Assembly: GCF_024295805.1 (NCBI RefSeq) | Contig: NZ_JANCLX010000008.1 | Location: forward strand, 260,769 to 324,768 | Origin: Streptomyces cucumeris | Lineage (GTDB): Bacteria; Actinomycetota; Actinomycetes; Streptomycetales; Streptomycetaceae | Direction of reading: 5' to 3' | DNA: 64,000 nucleotides | Shown here: piece after piece, positions 8,571 through 16,626 of the stretch | Numbering within the stretch: the stretch's first letter is position 1 | Layout of the letters: the number at the start of each line of letters is the position of its first letter | Made by a program: the position numbers and the translations under genes | Notes under the pieces: generated by a model | Databases searched by the model: none | What the model was told of the DNA's origin: nothing | Seen by the model: only the letters and a program-made list of their open reading frames with translations

Positions 8571-9713
8571 TCACAGCAGCGTCGTCAGCCGCTCGGCGAG
8601 CAGATCCCAGCGCCAGCGCTCCTCGACCCACTCCCGGCCCCGCTCCCCCATGCGGCGCCGCAGCTCCGGGTCCTCCAGCAGGGCCGTGATCCGCTCCGCG
8701 CAGCTCTCGGCGGAGCCGCCGGGGACCACCCAGCCGGTCTCGCCGTCCAGCACCGCGTCCGGGGCGCCGCCGGAGTCCCCGGCCACCACCGGCAGTCCGG
8801 TCGCGGACGCCTCCAGGTAGACGATGCCGAGCCCTTCCACGTCCAGTCCGCCGCGGCGGGTGCGGCAGGGCATGGCGAACACATCGCCCGCGCCGTAGTG
8901 CGCGGGCAGCTCCTCCCAGGGCACGGCGCCGGTGAAGCGCACCGACCCCGCCACCCCGGCGGTCTCCGCCAGCCGGCGCAGATCCTTGGCGTACGGACCG
9001 CCGCCCACGATCAGCAGCACCGCGTCCGGCACCCGCCGCAGGACCGACGGCATGGCCTCGATCAGCGTGTCCTGTCCCTTGCGCGGGACGAGCCGGGAGA
9101 CACACACCACCACAGGCCGGTCGGCCAGGCCCAGCCGGGCCCGGACCGCGTCCCCGCCCGACCCCGGGTGGAAGGTCTTCTCGTCCACCCCGGGCGGTAG
9201 CTGGACCATCCGGGACGCGGGCCCGGGGCCGACCGCGGCGGCGATCCGGGAGCGGGTGTACTCACCGAGGTAGGTGAGGGTGTCGGTGCCCTCGCCGATC
9301 CGCCGCAGCAGCGCGCGGGAGGCGGGCAGCTGCGCCCAGGCGGCCTCGTGTCCGTGCGTGGTCCCCACCAGCCGCCGGGCCCCGGCCCTGCGCAGCGCCG
9401 GGGCCATCAGCCCCAGCGGCGCGGCGGCCCCGAACCACACCGAGGTGCAGCCGTGTTCCCGCAGCAGCGCGGTGGCGCGGCGGGTGACGCGCGGGGTGGG
9501 CAGCAGCATCGTCGTACGGTCGCGGACGACCCGGTACGGCTGCTCGGCGTCGAACCGGGCGGTGGCCTCGGCGCCCTCCTGGCCGTGCTTCCAGGTGGAG
9601 GCGTAGACGACGATCCGCTCCGGGTCCAGCCGGAGCGCCATGTTGTGCAGGAACGCCTGGATACCGCCGGGGCGGGGCGGGAAGTCGTTGGTCACGAGCA
9701 GGGTCTTGTCCAT
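8571..9713 (-). CDS. GT4 glycosyltransferase, PimB-like (phosphatidylinositol mannoside mannosyltransferase type)
   Basis: 380 residues from ATG 9713 (MDKTLLVTNDFPPRPGGIQ), the GT-B N-terminal signature with the glycine-rich acceptor loop. The C-terminal Rossmann half has VVCVSRLVPRKGQD and EGLGIVYLEASATGLPVV, the donor-binding E-x7-E motif of GT4 retaining enzymes. FPPRPGGIQ and the overall length match actinobacterial PimB'-type enzymes, which transfer mannose from GDP-mannose to PIM1; this substrate is inferred from family. The frame extends upstream in Pro/Arg-rich sequence that looks non-coding. It is convergent with fadD. Confidence 0.82.
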   Translation of the reverse strand: MDKTLLVTNDFPPRPGGIQAFLHNMALRLDPERIVVYASTWKHGQEGAEATARFDAEQPYRVVRDRTTMLLPTPRVTRRATALLREHGCTSVWFGAAAPLGLMAPALRRAGARRLVGTTHGHEAAWAQLPASRALLRRIGEGTDTLTYLGEYTRSRIAAAVGPGPASRMVQLPPGVDEKTFHPGSGGDAVRARLGLADRPVVVCVSRLVPRKGQDTLIEAMPSVLRRVPDAVLLIVGGGPYAKDLRRLAETAGVAGSVRFTGAVPWEELPAHYGAGDVFAMPCRTRRGGLDVEGLGIVYLEASATGLPVVAGDSGGAPDAVLDGETGWVVPGGSAESCAERITALLEDPELRRRMGERGREWVEERWRWDLLAERLTTLL

Positions 9714-9845
9714 CGCCGCAGACAGTACCGGTCCCGGACCCGGGCCGGCTCCGGGTCGGGGTCGGGTCCGCACGCTCCCCCGGCTACCGCCGGGAAGCGC
9801 CCCCAGACGCCGCGGGCCGATCCGGCGCGACGTCGCGGACACGCC

Positions 9846-11123
9846 CTAGGCCAGCTCCTTCACCACATAGGCGCGCCACCGGTCGGTGAACTCGGCGAGA
9901 TCCACGTCCAGCACCCGGCGCAGGGCGGATTCCACCGCCCCGGACCGCCGCGGCGCCTGGCCGACCTCACGGTAGAACTCCACCAGCTTCCGCCGTCCCC
10001 ACCGGTCGGCGATCAGACGGCAGGCCAGCCAGCCCTGTTCGTATGCCTGGGAGAGCCGGTCCGGGTCGCTGCCGAAGCGGAAGTCGTCGTCGCGGGGCAG
10101 GGTGCGCGGCGTCCGGCCGGAGGCCACGGAGTCGGCCAGCTCCGGGGCGACCTGATCCGGGGTGCGGCCGGGGGTGCGGTAGCCCACCCAGTCGGCGAAC
10201 CCCTCGGACAGCCACAGCGGGGTGGACGCGGTCGTGGCGGTGCGGGTGGCGACGTGCGCGGTCTCGTGGGTGATCACGACCTGGCGGCCGAAGTCACCGA
10301 GCACCCGGTACGCATCGGGATTGACGATCACGCGGTCGGCGGGCGACGGATCGTCGTCGTTCCCGCCGACCTCGCCCGTGGTGACGGCCGCGATCCCGCG
10401 GTAGCCGTCCGGGGAGGCGCCGAGCAGTGCGGCCATCCGGTCCAGGTCGGCGGGGACCTGGACCACCACCCGCCCGGCCCAGGCACCGGGCCAGACCCTG
10501 CTGAGGGAGGGCACCGCGCGGTCCGCGGCGTCGGCCACCTCGCGCAGCAGCCCCCGCCGCTGGCCGACGCCGAGCACCAGGCTGTGGGCGCCGCGCACCA
10601 CCTCCACCGGGCCCTGGTCCCAGAGCTGTTCACCGGAGTGCTTGCCGTCGACCACACCGTCGTCGGAGGCCACGTACCAGCGGCCGGAGTGCTGGGCGAG
10701 CGTCAGGTGCTGGGCGGAGACCACCGGCGCGGTGTCGTATCCGTCCAGCCGGTAGCGGAGTTCGACCTGGGCGGCCAGCCGGCGGCCGGTGCCCAGGGAC
10801 GGCTGGAAACCGCCGGTGCGCACCAGCCGGTAGTTCCAGGAGCGCAGCGGTACGTCGGCAAGCTGCCGGAAGACCCGGCGCTGCTCGTCCCGGTAGCGCC
10901 GGGAGCCGTGGTCCACGGTGGCCAGGAAGGCGGCGGCGTCCCGTTCGCGGACCGCCGCGGACCGCCGGTCGAGAAGCTGCTGTACGGCCCGGCCGTCCCG
11001 GCCCACGCCGTCGTCGGAGGAGGCCACCGCCCCGCATCCGGTCAGCGCCCCCAGCGGCAGCGCCCACACCAGCGGCAGGCACACCAGCGCCCGCCATCCA
11101 CCCGACCTCCACCGACCCGCCAC
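9846..11123 (-). CDS. Lipoprotein with HExxH zinc-metallopeptidase motif
   Basis: 425 residues from GTG 11123. An N-terminal signal helix (ALVCLPLVWALPLGALTGC) ends in an LTGC lipobox, so it is likely a lipid-anchored extracellular protein. After an N-terminal domain resembling a secreted NTF2-like/stalk region, residues around 280-320 contain VVITHETAHVA (HExxH) and LWLSEGFADWVGY with the third-ligand Glu, the gluzincin arrangement of peptidase MA-like domains. It should be a membrane-tethered Zn peptidase; the substrate is unknown. It lies 44 bp downstream of an NlpC/P60 hydrolase gene, which suggests a shared cell-envelope role. Confidence 0.8.
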   Translation of the reverse strand: MAGRWRSGGWRALVCLPLVWALPLGALTGCGAVASSDDGVGRDGRAVQQLLDRRSAAVRERDAAAFLATVDHGSRRYRDEQRRVFRQLADVPLRSWNYRLVRTGGFQPSLGTGRRLAAQVELRYRLDGYDTAPVVSAQHLTLAQHSGRWYVASDDGVVDGKHSGEQLWDQGPVEVVRGAHSLVLGVGQRRGLLREVADAADRAVPSLSRVWPGAWAGRVVVQVPADLDRMAALLGASPDGYRGIAAVTTGEVGGNDDDPSPADRVIVNPDAYRVLGDFGRQVVITHETAHVATRTATTASTPLWLSEGFADWVGYRTPGRTPDQVAPELADSVASGRTPRTLPRDDDFRFGSDPDRLSQAYEQGWLACRLIADRWGRRKLVEFYREVGQAPRRSGAVESALRRVLDVDLAEFTDRWRAYVVKELA

Positions 11124-11167
11124 GCCTAGATCGTACGAGCCCGCGGGCCCGGGGTCGGACGAGTGTC

Positions 11168-12220
11168 TCAGACGCGTGTGACGGAAGAGATCGGCATCAT
11201 GCCGACGGGGTCGTAGCGGACTGGAGCCCCGGGGTGCGGGGCGTGGATCACCTGGCCGTTGCCCGCGTACATCGCCACATGGCTGCCGTCGGCGCGGTAG
11301 ACGACCAGATCACCGGGGCGGGCCTGGGACAGCGGCACCCGCTGTCCGGCTCCGGACTGGGCCTGTGAGGTACGCGGGATGGCCACCCCGGCGTGGGCGT
11401 AGGCCCACTGGGTCAGCCCCGAGCAGTCGAAGGCGGTGGGCCCGGCCTGGCCCCAGGCGTACGGTCTGCCGAGAGCGGCGCGGGCCGCGCCGAACGCCGC
11501 CGCGGCGCGCGAGGAGGACGCCGGGAGGGATCCGGCGAGGGCGCCGGGCTCGGGGTCACGTCCGCCGCGCGAGGCCCGTGCGTACGCCGACCGCTCGTCC
11601 GGGGGCAGTTCGTCGACCAGCCGCCGGGCGATGGCCAACTTGCGCCGTACCTCCCGTTTGTGACGGGCGACGGCCTTCCGCCCGGCCTCCAGCCGCACCA
11701 GTTTCCCGGCGGCCGCGGCGCGCTGCTGGCGCAGGGTGCGCTGGGCGCCCTGGAACACCCGGAGCTGGGCGTTCTGGCGGTGGCCGATGCGCTCCAGGGT
11801 GGTGGCCTTCTCAAGGTAGGCGGCGGGCTCCTCGGAGAGGATCAGGGCGAGCCCGGGGTCGATACCGCCGGAGCGGTACTGCCCGCCCGCGAACGCGCCG
11901 AGGGCCACCCGCATCCGGTTGACCCGCTCCTGGCCGCGGGCCACGCGGTCCTGGATCCGGTCCACCTGGTGGCGCAGGGCGTCGGTGCGGGCCTCCGCCG
12001 CGTTGTAGCGCTCGGTGGCCCGCTCCGCCTCGGCGTAGAGCCGCTCGACGCGGTCGCTCAGCCGCCGGGCGGCGGGGTGGCCCTCGGCGCGGTCGGACGG
12101 CTCGGCACCGGCGGTACCGGCGCCCAGCGCGGCGGCGGAGGCCGCGGCGGCCGCCGTGGCGGCGGTCCAGACGGTCACCCGGGACGGGCCGGGCTTCGGG
12201 ACGCGGCGACATGACGTCAT
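11168..12220 (-). CDS. Secreted NlpC/P60 cell-wall endopeptidase with coiled-coil N-terminus (copy 1)
   Basis: 350 residues from ATG 12220, preceded by GGAAGGAGTG. A signal peptide (TVWTAATAAAAASAAALGAG) is followed by about 150 residues of coiled coil (SDRVERLYAEAERATERYN onward). The C-terminal NlpC/P60 domain has catalytic Cys in AFDCSGLTQWAY, His in GSHVAMYAGNG and the third polar residue in IHAPHPGAPV. It should cleave peptide crosslinks in peptidoglycan, RipA-like. It is clearly paralogous to the next gene upstream (12495-13520) along its whole length, including the QYRSGGIDP block. Confidence 0.9.
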   Translation of the reverse strand: MTSCRRVPKPGPSRVTVWTAATAAAAASAAALGAGTAGAEPSDRAEGHPAARRLSDRVERLYAEAERATERYNAAEARTDALRHQVDRIQDRVARGQERVNRMRVALGAFAGGQYRSGGIDPGLALILSEEPAAYLEKATTLERIGHRQNAQLRVFQGAQRTLRQQRAAAAGKLVRLEAGRKAVARHKREVRRKLAIARRLVDELPPDERSAYARASRGGRDPEPGALAGSLPASSSRAAAAFGAARAALGRPYAWGQAGPTAFDCSGLTQWAYAHAGVAIPRTSQAQSGAGQRVPLSQARPGDLVVYRADGSHVAMYAGNGQVIHAPHPGAPVRYDPVGMMPISSVTRV

Positions 12221-12494
12221 GAAAGCCGCACTCCTTCCGCGGGCCCGCTGTACCGGGTTCCGCAGTATCGGGTTCCGTGGGGCCGGAACGAACTGCGGAC
12301 AGACGGTAGCCGCGCGATCACGCACGGTCCAAACGCGGGAAGCGCGGCGGACATACGGACGCCCCGCCGGAGACGCAGGTCACCGACGGGGCGGGAGCCA
12401 GGGGCAGTTGTGGGGATTCGCCCGAACGGACGGCTTTCCCGCTGTTTATGACACCTGGCCCGGAGAGCGCTCGGGCGGAGCGCCGCTCAGCGGC
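12221..12494. other. Gene-free spacer between the two NlpC/P60 genes
   Basis: 274 bases without a convincing coding frame. It should hold the terminator of the upstream paralogue and the promoter of the 12220 gene. No structure like the leader at 13546-13611 is visible here; there is only a short direct repeat of CGGGTTCCG at about 12254-12278. Confidence 0.6.
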
Positions 12495-13520
12495 TCAGAT
12501 CCGCACGCCGAACTGGAACGGCATGTTGTCCATCGACTCGTAGCGGACGTTGGCGCCGGGCTTGGGAGCGTGCAGCACCTGCCCGTTGCCCGCGTACAGA
12601 CCTATGTGGTGCATATCGCCGTAGAAGAGCACCAGGTCGCCGGGCTTGAGCTCGCCACGGCCGATACGGGTGCCGGCGTTGGCCTGGTCCTGGGAGATAC
12701 GGGGGAGCTGCACCCCGGCCTGCTGGTAGGCCCAGCCGGTGAGACCGGAGCAGTCGAACGAGGAAGGACCGGTCGCACCCCAGACGTAGGGGGAGCCGAT
12801 CTTGGTCTTGGCGGCGGCCAGCGCGGCGGCGGCCCGCTGCGAGTCCGGCACGTCGTCGCCGAGGTTCACCCGCTCGTTGGAACGGTTGGCGCGCTCCTGC
12901 TCCTTGGCGGCGAGGGCGGCGCGCTCCTTGGCCGTGAGGGTGTTGAGGAGCTTCTGGGCCTTGGAGAGCTTGCCCTGGATCTGCGACTTCTTCTCGCCCA
13001 GCGCCTTGCGAGTGTCCGCCAGGTCGGTGAGCTTGGTGGACGCCTCCTCGCGCTGCTGCTTGAGGGCGCGCTGCTTGTCGCCGATCTTGCGCAGCGACTC
13101 GGCCTGCTTACCGCTCAACTGGCTGAGGGTGGACGCCTTGTCGAGGTAGGTGTCCGGGTCGGAGGAGAGCAGGAGCTGCACGGAGGGGTCGATCCCACCG
13201 GAGCGGTACTGGGCCGTGGCCATCGAACCGAGGCCGTCACGGAGCTTGTTGAGCTCCTCCTGGCCGCGCGCCACCTTGTCCTGGAGGTCGCCGACCTGCT
13301 TCTCCAGCTTCTTCTGCTTCTCCTTGGCCCCGTTGTACTTCTCGGTGGCCTGCTCCGCCTCTTCGTAGAGCTTGTCGACCTGTTCCTTGACGTCCTTCTT
13401 GTCCTGCTTGGGGGCAGCCTGGGCGGCCTGGGAGGTGAGGGCGACGGCCGCGGCGGCAGTCGCGGTCAGAACGGTCACCCGAGTACGGCTCGGCTGCTTG
13501 GGTCGACGGTGGGACGCCAC
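12495..13520 (-). CDS. Secreted NlpC/P60 cell-wall endopeptidase with coiled-coil N-terminus (copy 2)
   Basis: 341 residues from GTG 13520 behind GAAGAAGGAG. A Sec signal peptide ends near AAQAAPKQ. A long Lys/Glu/Gln coiled coil (KKDVKEQVDKLYEEAEQ to about residue 200) precedes the NlpC/P60 domain with Cys in SFDCSGLTGWAY, His in MHHIGLYAGNG and LHAPKPGANV. It is a predicted peptidoglycan D,L-endopeptidase. It shares the QYRSGGIDP and KVARGQE blocks with copy 1 at 11168-12220, a tandem duplication. The leader holds a candidate ligand-binding RNA, so expression may be controlled after transcription starts. Confidence 0.92.
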   Translation of the reverse strand: MASHRRPKQPSRTRVTVLTATAAAAVALTSQAAQAAPKQDKKDVKEQVDKLYEEAEQATEKYNGAKEKQKKLEKQVGDLQDKVARGQEELNKLRDGLGSMATAQYRSGGIDPSVQLLLSSDPDTYLDKASTLSQLSGKQAESLRKIGDKQRALKQQREEASTKLTDLADTRKALGEKKSQIQGKLSKAQKLLNTLTAKERAALAAKEQERANRSNERVNLGDDVPDSQRAAAALAAAKTKIGSPYVWGATGPSSFDCSGLTGWAYQQAGVQLPRISQDQANAGTRIGRGELKPGDLVLFYGDMHHIGLYAGNGQVLHAPKPGANVRYESMDNMPFQFGVRI

Positions 13521-13545
13521 GAAGGCGAGCTCCTTCTTCCTCCAG

Positions 13546-13611
13546 CCGCCTACCGGGTGGGTGGGGGGTCGAAACCCCGGCTCCGCAGAAAAAGGCTTGC
13601 GGACTCGGCGG
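13546..13611 (-). ncRNA. Compact structured leader resembling part of a ydaO (c-di-AMP) riboswitch
   Basis: On the minus strand three nested helices are visible: P1 CCGCC (13611-13607) with GGCGG (13550-13546); P2 TCCGCA (13603-13598) with TGCGGA (13587-13582); and P3 GGGGT-TTCG-ACCCC (13578-13565). The segment ends in CCCGGTAGGCGGCTGGAGG, very like the conserved 3' end of actinobacterial ydaO RNAs, which precede many Streptomyces cell-wall hydrolase genes. The central GGGGTGAAT module of the full aptamer is not visible. It is therefore a degenerate or reduced relative, or an unrelated hairpin RNA. Confidence 0.5.
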
Positions 13612-13663
13612 TACCTCCACTGTCATCCCCGATGGATGATCAACCGCGCGGAGGTTCGAGCCG

Positions 13664-13693
13664 ACGATAGTGACCCTGGCGTGATCCGTTCAA
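13664..13693 (-). promoter_or_regulatory. Candidate promoter of the 13520 NlpC/P60 gene
   Basis: Reading the minus strand, TTGAAC (13693-13688) and TATCGT (13669-13664) are separated by 18 bases, a fair match to a housekeeping sigma promoter. Transcription would start near 13657, leaving a leader of about 137 bases that contains the structured element. Confidence 0.45.
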
Positions 13694-13704
13694 ATCCCAA
13701 CGGC

Positions 13705-13726
13705 AAAAAAGTGCCCCTCCGAGCAC
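13705..13726 (-). terminator. Rho-independent terminator of the NYN-domain gene
   Basis: On the minus strand GTGCTC (13726-13721) pairs with GGGCAC (13716-13711) around a four-base loop, followed directly by TTTTTT (13710-13705). It is 66 bases downstream of the stop at 13792. A U-tract terminator is unusual for this genome, so it is convincing. Confidence 0.75.
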
Positions 13727-13791
13727 ATCTTTTACAAACATCCCACGGGCAGTAACGGCCAATTGACAGTGTGCTGATAATCAGACTTCGC

Positions 13792-15153
13792 TCAGGTCCG
13801 GGTAAGTCGCTTCAGCAACAGGGCCGATGCCACCGGGCGGGCTCCGGCGCGCGCCACTCCGTCCGCCACCTCGCGGTCGGTCGACACCACGACCACCGGA
13901 CGGCCGGGCGGTTCGGCCCGCACCAACTGCCGGATCAGCTCATCCGCCGTGACCCCCGGCTTGCTGAACAGCACCCGGACCCCGCGCGGCGGCGCCAGCA
14001 GCACCGGGGCCGCCAGCTCCGCACCGTCGAAGACACAGGTCATCTCCGCACCGGTCTGGGCCGCCAGCACCGCGAGACCGCCCAGCAGCCTCAGCCGCTG
14101 CTTCTCCAACGGCATGGTCGGATAACCCGTTTTGGTGACGTTGTAACCGTCCACCACCAAATGCGCCTGCGGCAGTGCGAGCAACTGGTCCAGCAGGGCG
14201 GGATCGGTTTCGGACAGCGCCCTGGTCGCTATGTCCTTCGGCGTCATCCGGCCCGGTTCCACCGCGTCCACCGTCTCGGCGGGGCGCATCGAGGCGGGCG
14301 GCAGCGCCAGTTCACGCCGCAGGCCCTGCGCCGCGTCCAGCACCGTGTCCAGCAGCAGCCGCACCCGCATGTCCTCCACGCTGCGGCCCTCGCGCACCGC
14401 GCGGCGGCTCGCCTCCAGCGCCGACTCGGTCTCCGCGAGCCGGGCCCGCAGCCGCCGTGCCTCACCGTCCGCGGTCGCCTGCCGCGCCGCCGCCTCGGAC
14501 CGGACGGCCTCCAGCTCGGCCTCGGCCTTGCGCAGCGCCGCCGCGCCGCGCTTCACATCGCTCTGCGCGCTGCGCAGCTTGCGCTGGAGCGCGTCACCCT
14601 CCTTGCGCGCCGCCTCCAGCTCCCCGCGCACCCGCTCGGCCTCGTTACGCGCGCCGGCCCTGGCCTCGGCCAGTTCCTCGCGCAGCCGCTGGAGCTCACG
14701 GGTGGCCTCCTCACCGGCCCGCTCGGCGGAGGCGCGCTGCGCCTCCTCACCGGCCGCGTCGACCAGCTTCACCCACCCGGTCGGACGCAGGACGTAGGCC
14801 ACCGCGGCGACATCCACCGGATCGGCCGCGGCGGGCGGCGAACCGCCCTCGATGGCGTCCGCCAGCTCCGGCTGGGTCTCGCGCAGCCGGGCCGCGATCC
14901 GCTGCCGGAAGACCGGGTCGCTCTCCACGGCGGCGGCCATCGCATTCCCCGCGAACTTGGCCCGGCGGGTCGGGGTGAAACGGGCGTACTGCCGCAACTG
15001 GGGAGGCAATTCGGTGACCGTCAGGCCGCCGAAGGCATCCGCGACGAGCGCCACGACACGCCGCCGCACCCCTTCCGGCAGGGGGCGGTCGAGCGCCTCG
15101 GTGACGCCCTCGGCGTCACCGGCCGCCCCGGGGCCGCCCGTCCGCTCCACCAC
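13792..15153 (-). CDS. NYN (YacP-like) domain protein with long coiled coil
   Basis: 453 residues from GTG 15153. An N-terminal helical domain of about 130 residues is followed by an Arg/Glu/Ala coiled coil (around residues 140-270). The C-terminal PIN-like NYN domain has acidic active-site motifs LVVDGYNVTKTGYP, TCVFDGAE and VVVSTDREVADG. NYN/YacP proteins are Mg2+-dependent RNA nucleases; an RNA-processing role is inferred. Two consecutive GTG codons make the exact start uncertain. The small zinc-ribbon-like gene lies 18 bp upstream and the two probably form one operon. Confidence 0.85.
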   Translation of the reverse strand: MVERTGGPGAAGDAEGVTEALDRPLPEGVRRRVVALVADAFGGLTVTELPPQLRQYARFTPTRRAKFAGNAMAAAVESDPVFRQRIAARLRETQPELADAIEGGSPPAAADPVDVAAVAYVLRPTGWVKLVDAAGEEAQRASAERAGEEATRELQRLREELAEARAGARNEAERVRGELEAARKEGDALQRKLRSAQSDVKRGAAALRKAEAELEAVRSEAAARQATADGEARRLRARLAETESALEASRRAVREGRSVEDMRVRLLLDTVLDAAQGLRRELALPPASMRPAETVDAVEPGRMTPKDIATRALSETDPALLDQLLALPQAHLVVDGYNVTKTGYPTMPLEKQRLRLLGGLAVLAAQTGAEMTCVFDGAELAAPVLLAPPRGVRVLFSKPGVTADELIRQLVRAEPPGRPVVVVSTDREVADGVARAGARPVASALLLKRLTRT

Positions 15154-15171
15154 CTGTCATCGCTCCCGTTC

Positions 15172-15417
15172 TCAGGCGCTCGCACCGGTACTCGGCCGGT
15201 CCACCAGCTCGATCTGATCGACCGCGTTGCACCAGCGGCAGCGCACTGACTCAATGGTCTCACTGACCACCTCGCGCTCCTCGACCTTCGGCTCCCCGGC
15301 CAGGTCGAGATGGACATACTCCACGGCCTTCGTCGAGCGGGTCACATCGAATCGGGTGAGGTTGCCGCACAGCGTGCAACGCCAGCGGGTCTCGTCGGTC
15401 GGCGTGGGAACGGCCAT
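15172..15417 (-). CDS. Small CxxC/CxxC protein, unknown function
   Basis: 81 residues from ATG 15417. Two Cys pairs, WRCTLCGN near the N-terminus and VRCRWCNA near residue 60, would bind one zinc in a ribbon-like fold, with a charged strand-rich segment between (HLDLAGEPKVEEREVV). No family name is assigned. It lies 18 bp before the NYN-domain gene, so it may assist RNA binding or processing; that is only context. Confidence 0.75.
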   Translation of the reverse strand: MAVPTPTDETRWRCTLCGNLTRFDVTRSTKAVEYVHLDLAGEPKVEEREVVSETIESVRCRWCNAVDQIELVDRPSTGASA

Positions 15418-15580
15418 CGGTTCTCGCGTCCTCGCTTCTCTGCTCGTCTCTCGGGTGGCTCAGGGGGCGTCCTGTAACCCTACGGCCTGAGCCCTGGCCC
15501 GTGCCGTGCCCGTACCGCCCCTCGGCGCAGCGCGGCGAGGCGCTCTGGGCAGGTTGTGCCCGGTACGCGATGATCTGGCC

Positions 15581-16303
15581 ATGATCGATACGTCTGAGGG
15601 TTCCGGCGAGACGTCCGGCCGCCCCCTGATGACGTACACCTTCATCGTCATCTGCTGCCTGATCTTCGTCCTAGGACCGGCCTCCGGCCTCAACCCCGAG
15701 TACGGCACGGGCGGGGAGCTGCTCCAGGCGCAGTCCACGTACTTCGAGCGCTGGGGGGTAATCCCCAGCGCCCTGTGGAGCGGTGGACCCGATCAGCCGC
15801 TGACACCGCTCACCGCGCTCTTCGTCCACGGGAACTGGCTGCACCTCCTCGGAAACATGCTGTTCCTCTACGTCTTCGGCGCTATGACCGAGGAGCGCAT
15901 GGGACGAGTGCAATTCGCCCTCTTCTATCTCGCCACCGGCTATCTGGCGCTGCTGGGCTACGCCGCGGCGCATGCGGAGTCGGGTCAGACCCTGGTCGGC
16001 GCCTCCGGAGCCATCTCCGGGGTCCTGGGCGCGTTCCTGTGGCTCTTCCCGCGGGCCCGGGTGACCAGTCTCTTCCCGTTCCTGTTCTTCCTGCCGCTGC
16101 GCTTCCCCGCCTGGGCGGTCCTGGTCTTCTGGGTCGCCCTCCAGTGGCTCGCCGCCCGGGAGGCCGACGACCGTCCGGGGGTCGCCTATCTGGCCCATCT
16201 GGTGGGCTTCGCGCTCGGCTTCCTCTACGCGTGGGCCCGCTTCGGACGGACGGCTAGAGTGGGCGGCGCAGCCAGGGCCAGCGAGGGAGAAAGCCAGCCG
16301 TGA
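15581..16303 (+). CDS. Rhomboid-family intramembrane serine protease
   Basis: 240 residues from ATG 15581. Multiple transmembrane helices; HGNWLHLLGNMLFLYVFG (the HxxxN region of helix 2), the catalytic serine in LVGASGAISGVLGAF (GxSG) and the catalytic His in AYLAHLVGFALGFLYAW. The Ser-His dyad is therefore complete. It cleaves transmembrane substrates within the membrane; the substrate is unknown. The ribosome-binding site is weak; a start at M16 (MTYTFIV) is possible. The stop overlaps the GTG start of the Lrp-like gene (GTGA), implying translational coupling. Confidence 0.88.
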   Translation: MIDTSEGSGETSGRPLMTYTFIVICCLIFVLGPASGLNPEYGTGGELLQAQSTYFERWGVIPSALWSGGPDQPLTPLTALFVHGNWLHLLGNMLFLYVFGAMTEERMGRVQFALFYLATGYLALLGYAAAHAESGQTLVGASGAISGVLGAFLWLFPRARVTSLFPFLFFLPLRFPAWAVLVFWVALQWLAAREADDRPGVAYLAHLVGFALGFLYAWARFGRTARVGGAARASEGESQP

Positions 16304-16581
16304 TCACTTCGATCGTGCTCATCAAGACCAGCGTGGACCGGATCCCGGAGATCGCCGAGAAGATCGCCTCGCTGGAGGGCGTGAGCGAGGTCTACTCGGT
16401 CACCGGCGCGCACGACCTGATCGCGATGGTGCGGGTGGCCGAGCACGACGACCTCGCGGACATCATCCCCGGCCAGATCAGCAAGGTCCCCGGCGTGGCC
16501 TCCACCGAGACGCATATCGCCTTCCGCACCTACTCCCAGCACGACCTGGAAGCGGCCTTCGCGATCGGCCTCGACGGCTAG
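16300..16581 (+). CDS. Stand-alone Lrp/AsnC ligand-binding (RAM) domain protein
   Basis: 93 residues from GTG 16300. The whole protein is one RAM/ACT-like domain: ITSIVLIKTSVDRIPEI opens the first strand, EGVSEVYSVTGAHDLIAMV is the signature middle, and STETHIAFRTYSQHDLE closes it. No helix-turn-helix is present, so it cannot be a repressor alone; such domains oligomerise and bind amino acids or similar small ligands. It overlaps the rhomboid gene by four bases. A functional link between the two is not obvious. Confidence 0.88.
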   Translation: MITSIVLIKTSVDRIPEIAEKIASLEGVSEVYSVTGAHDLIAMVRVAEHDDLADIIPGQISKVPGVASTETHIAFRTYSQHDLEAAFAIGLDG

Positions 16582-16594
16582 GCCCTCCCCCCGG

Positions 16595-16624
16595 GGCTCC
16601 GGGGCGGGCTACCGCCCCGGAGCC
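16595..16624. terminator. Bidirectional hairpin between Lrp-like and aminotransferase genes
   Basis: Perfect 13-bp stem GGCTCCGGGGCGG (16595-16607) with CCGCCCCGGAGCC (16612-16624), loop GCTA, placed between convergent stops at 16581 and 16627. Confidence 0.82.
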
Positions 16625-16626
16625 GG

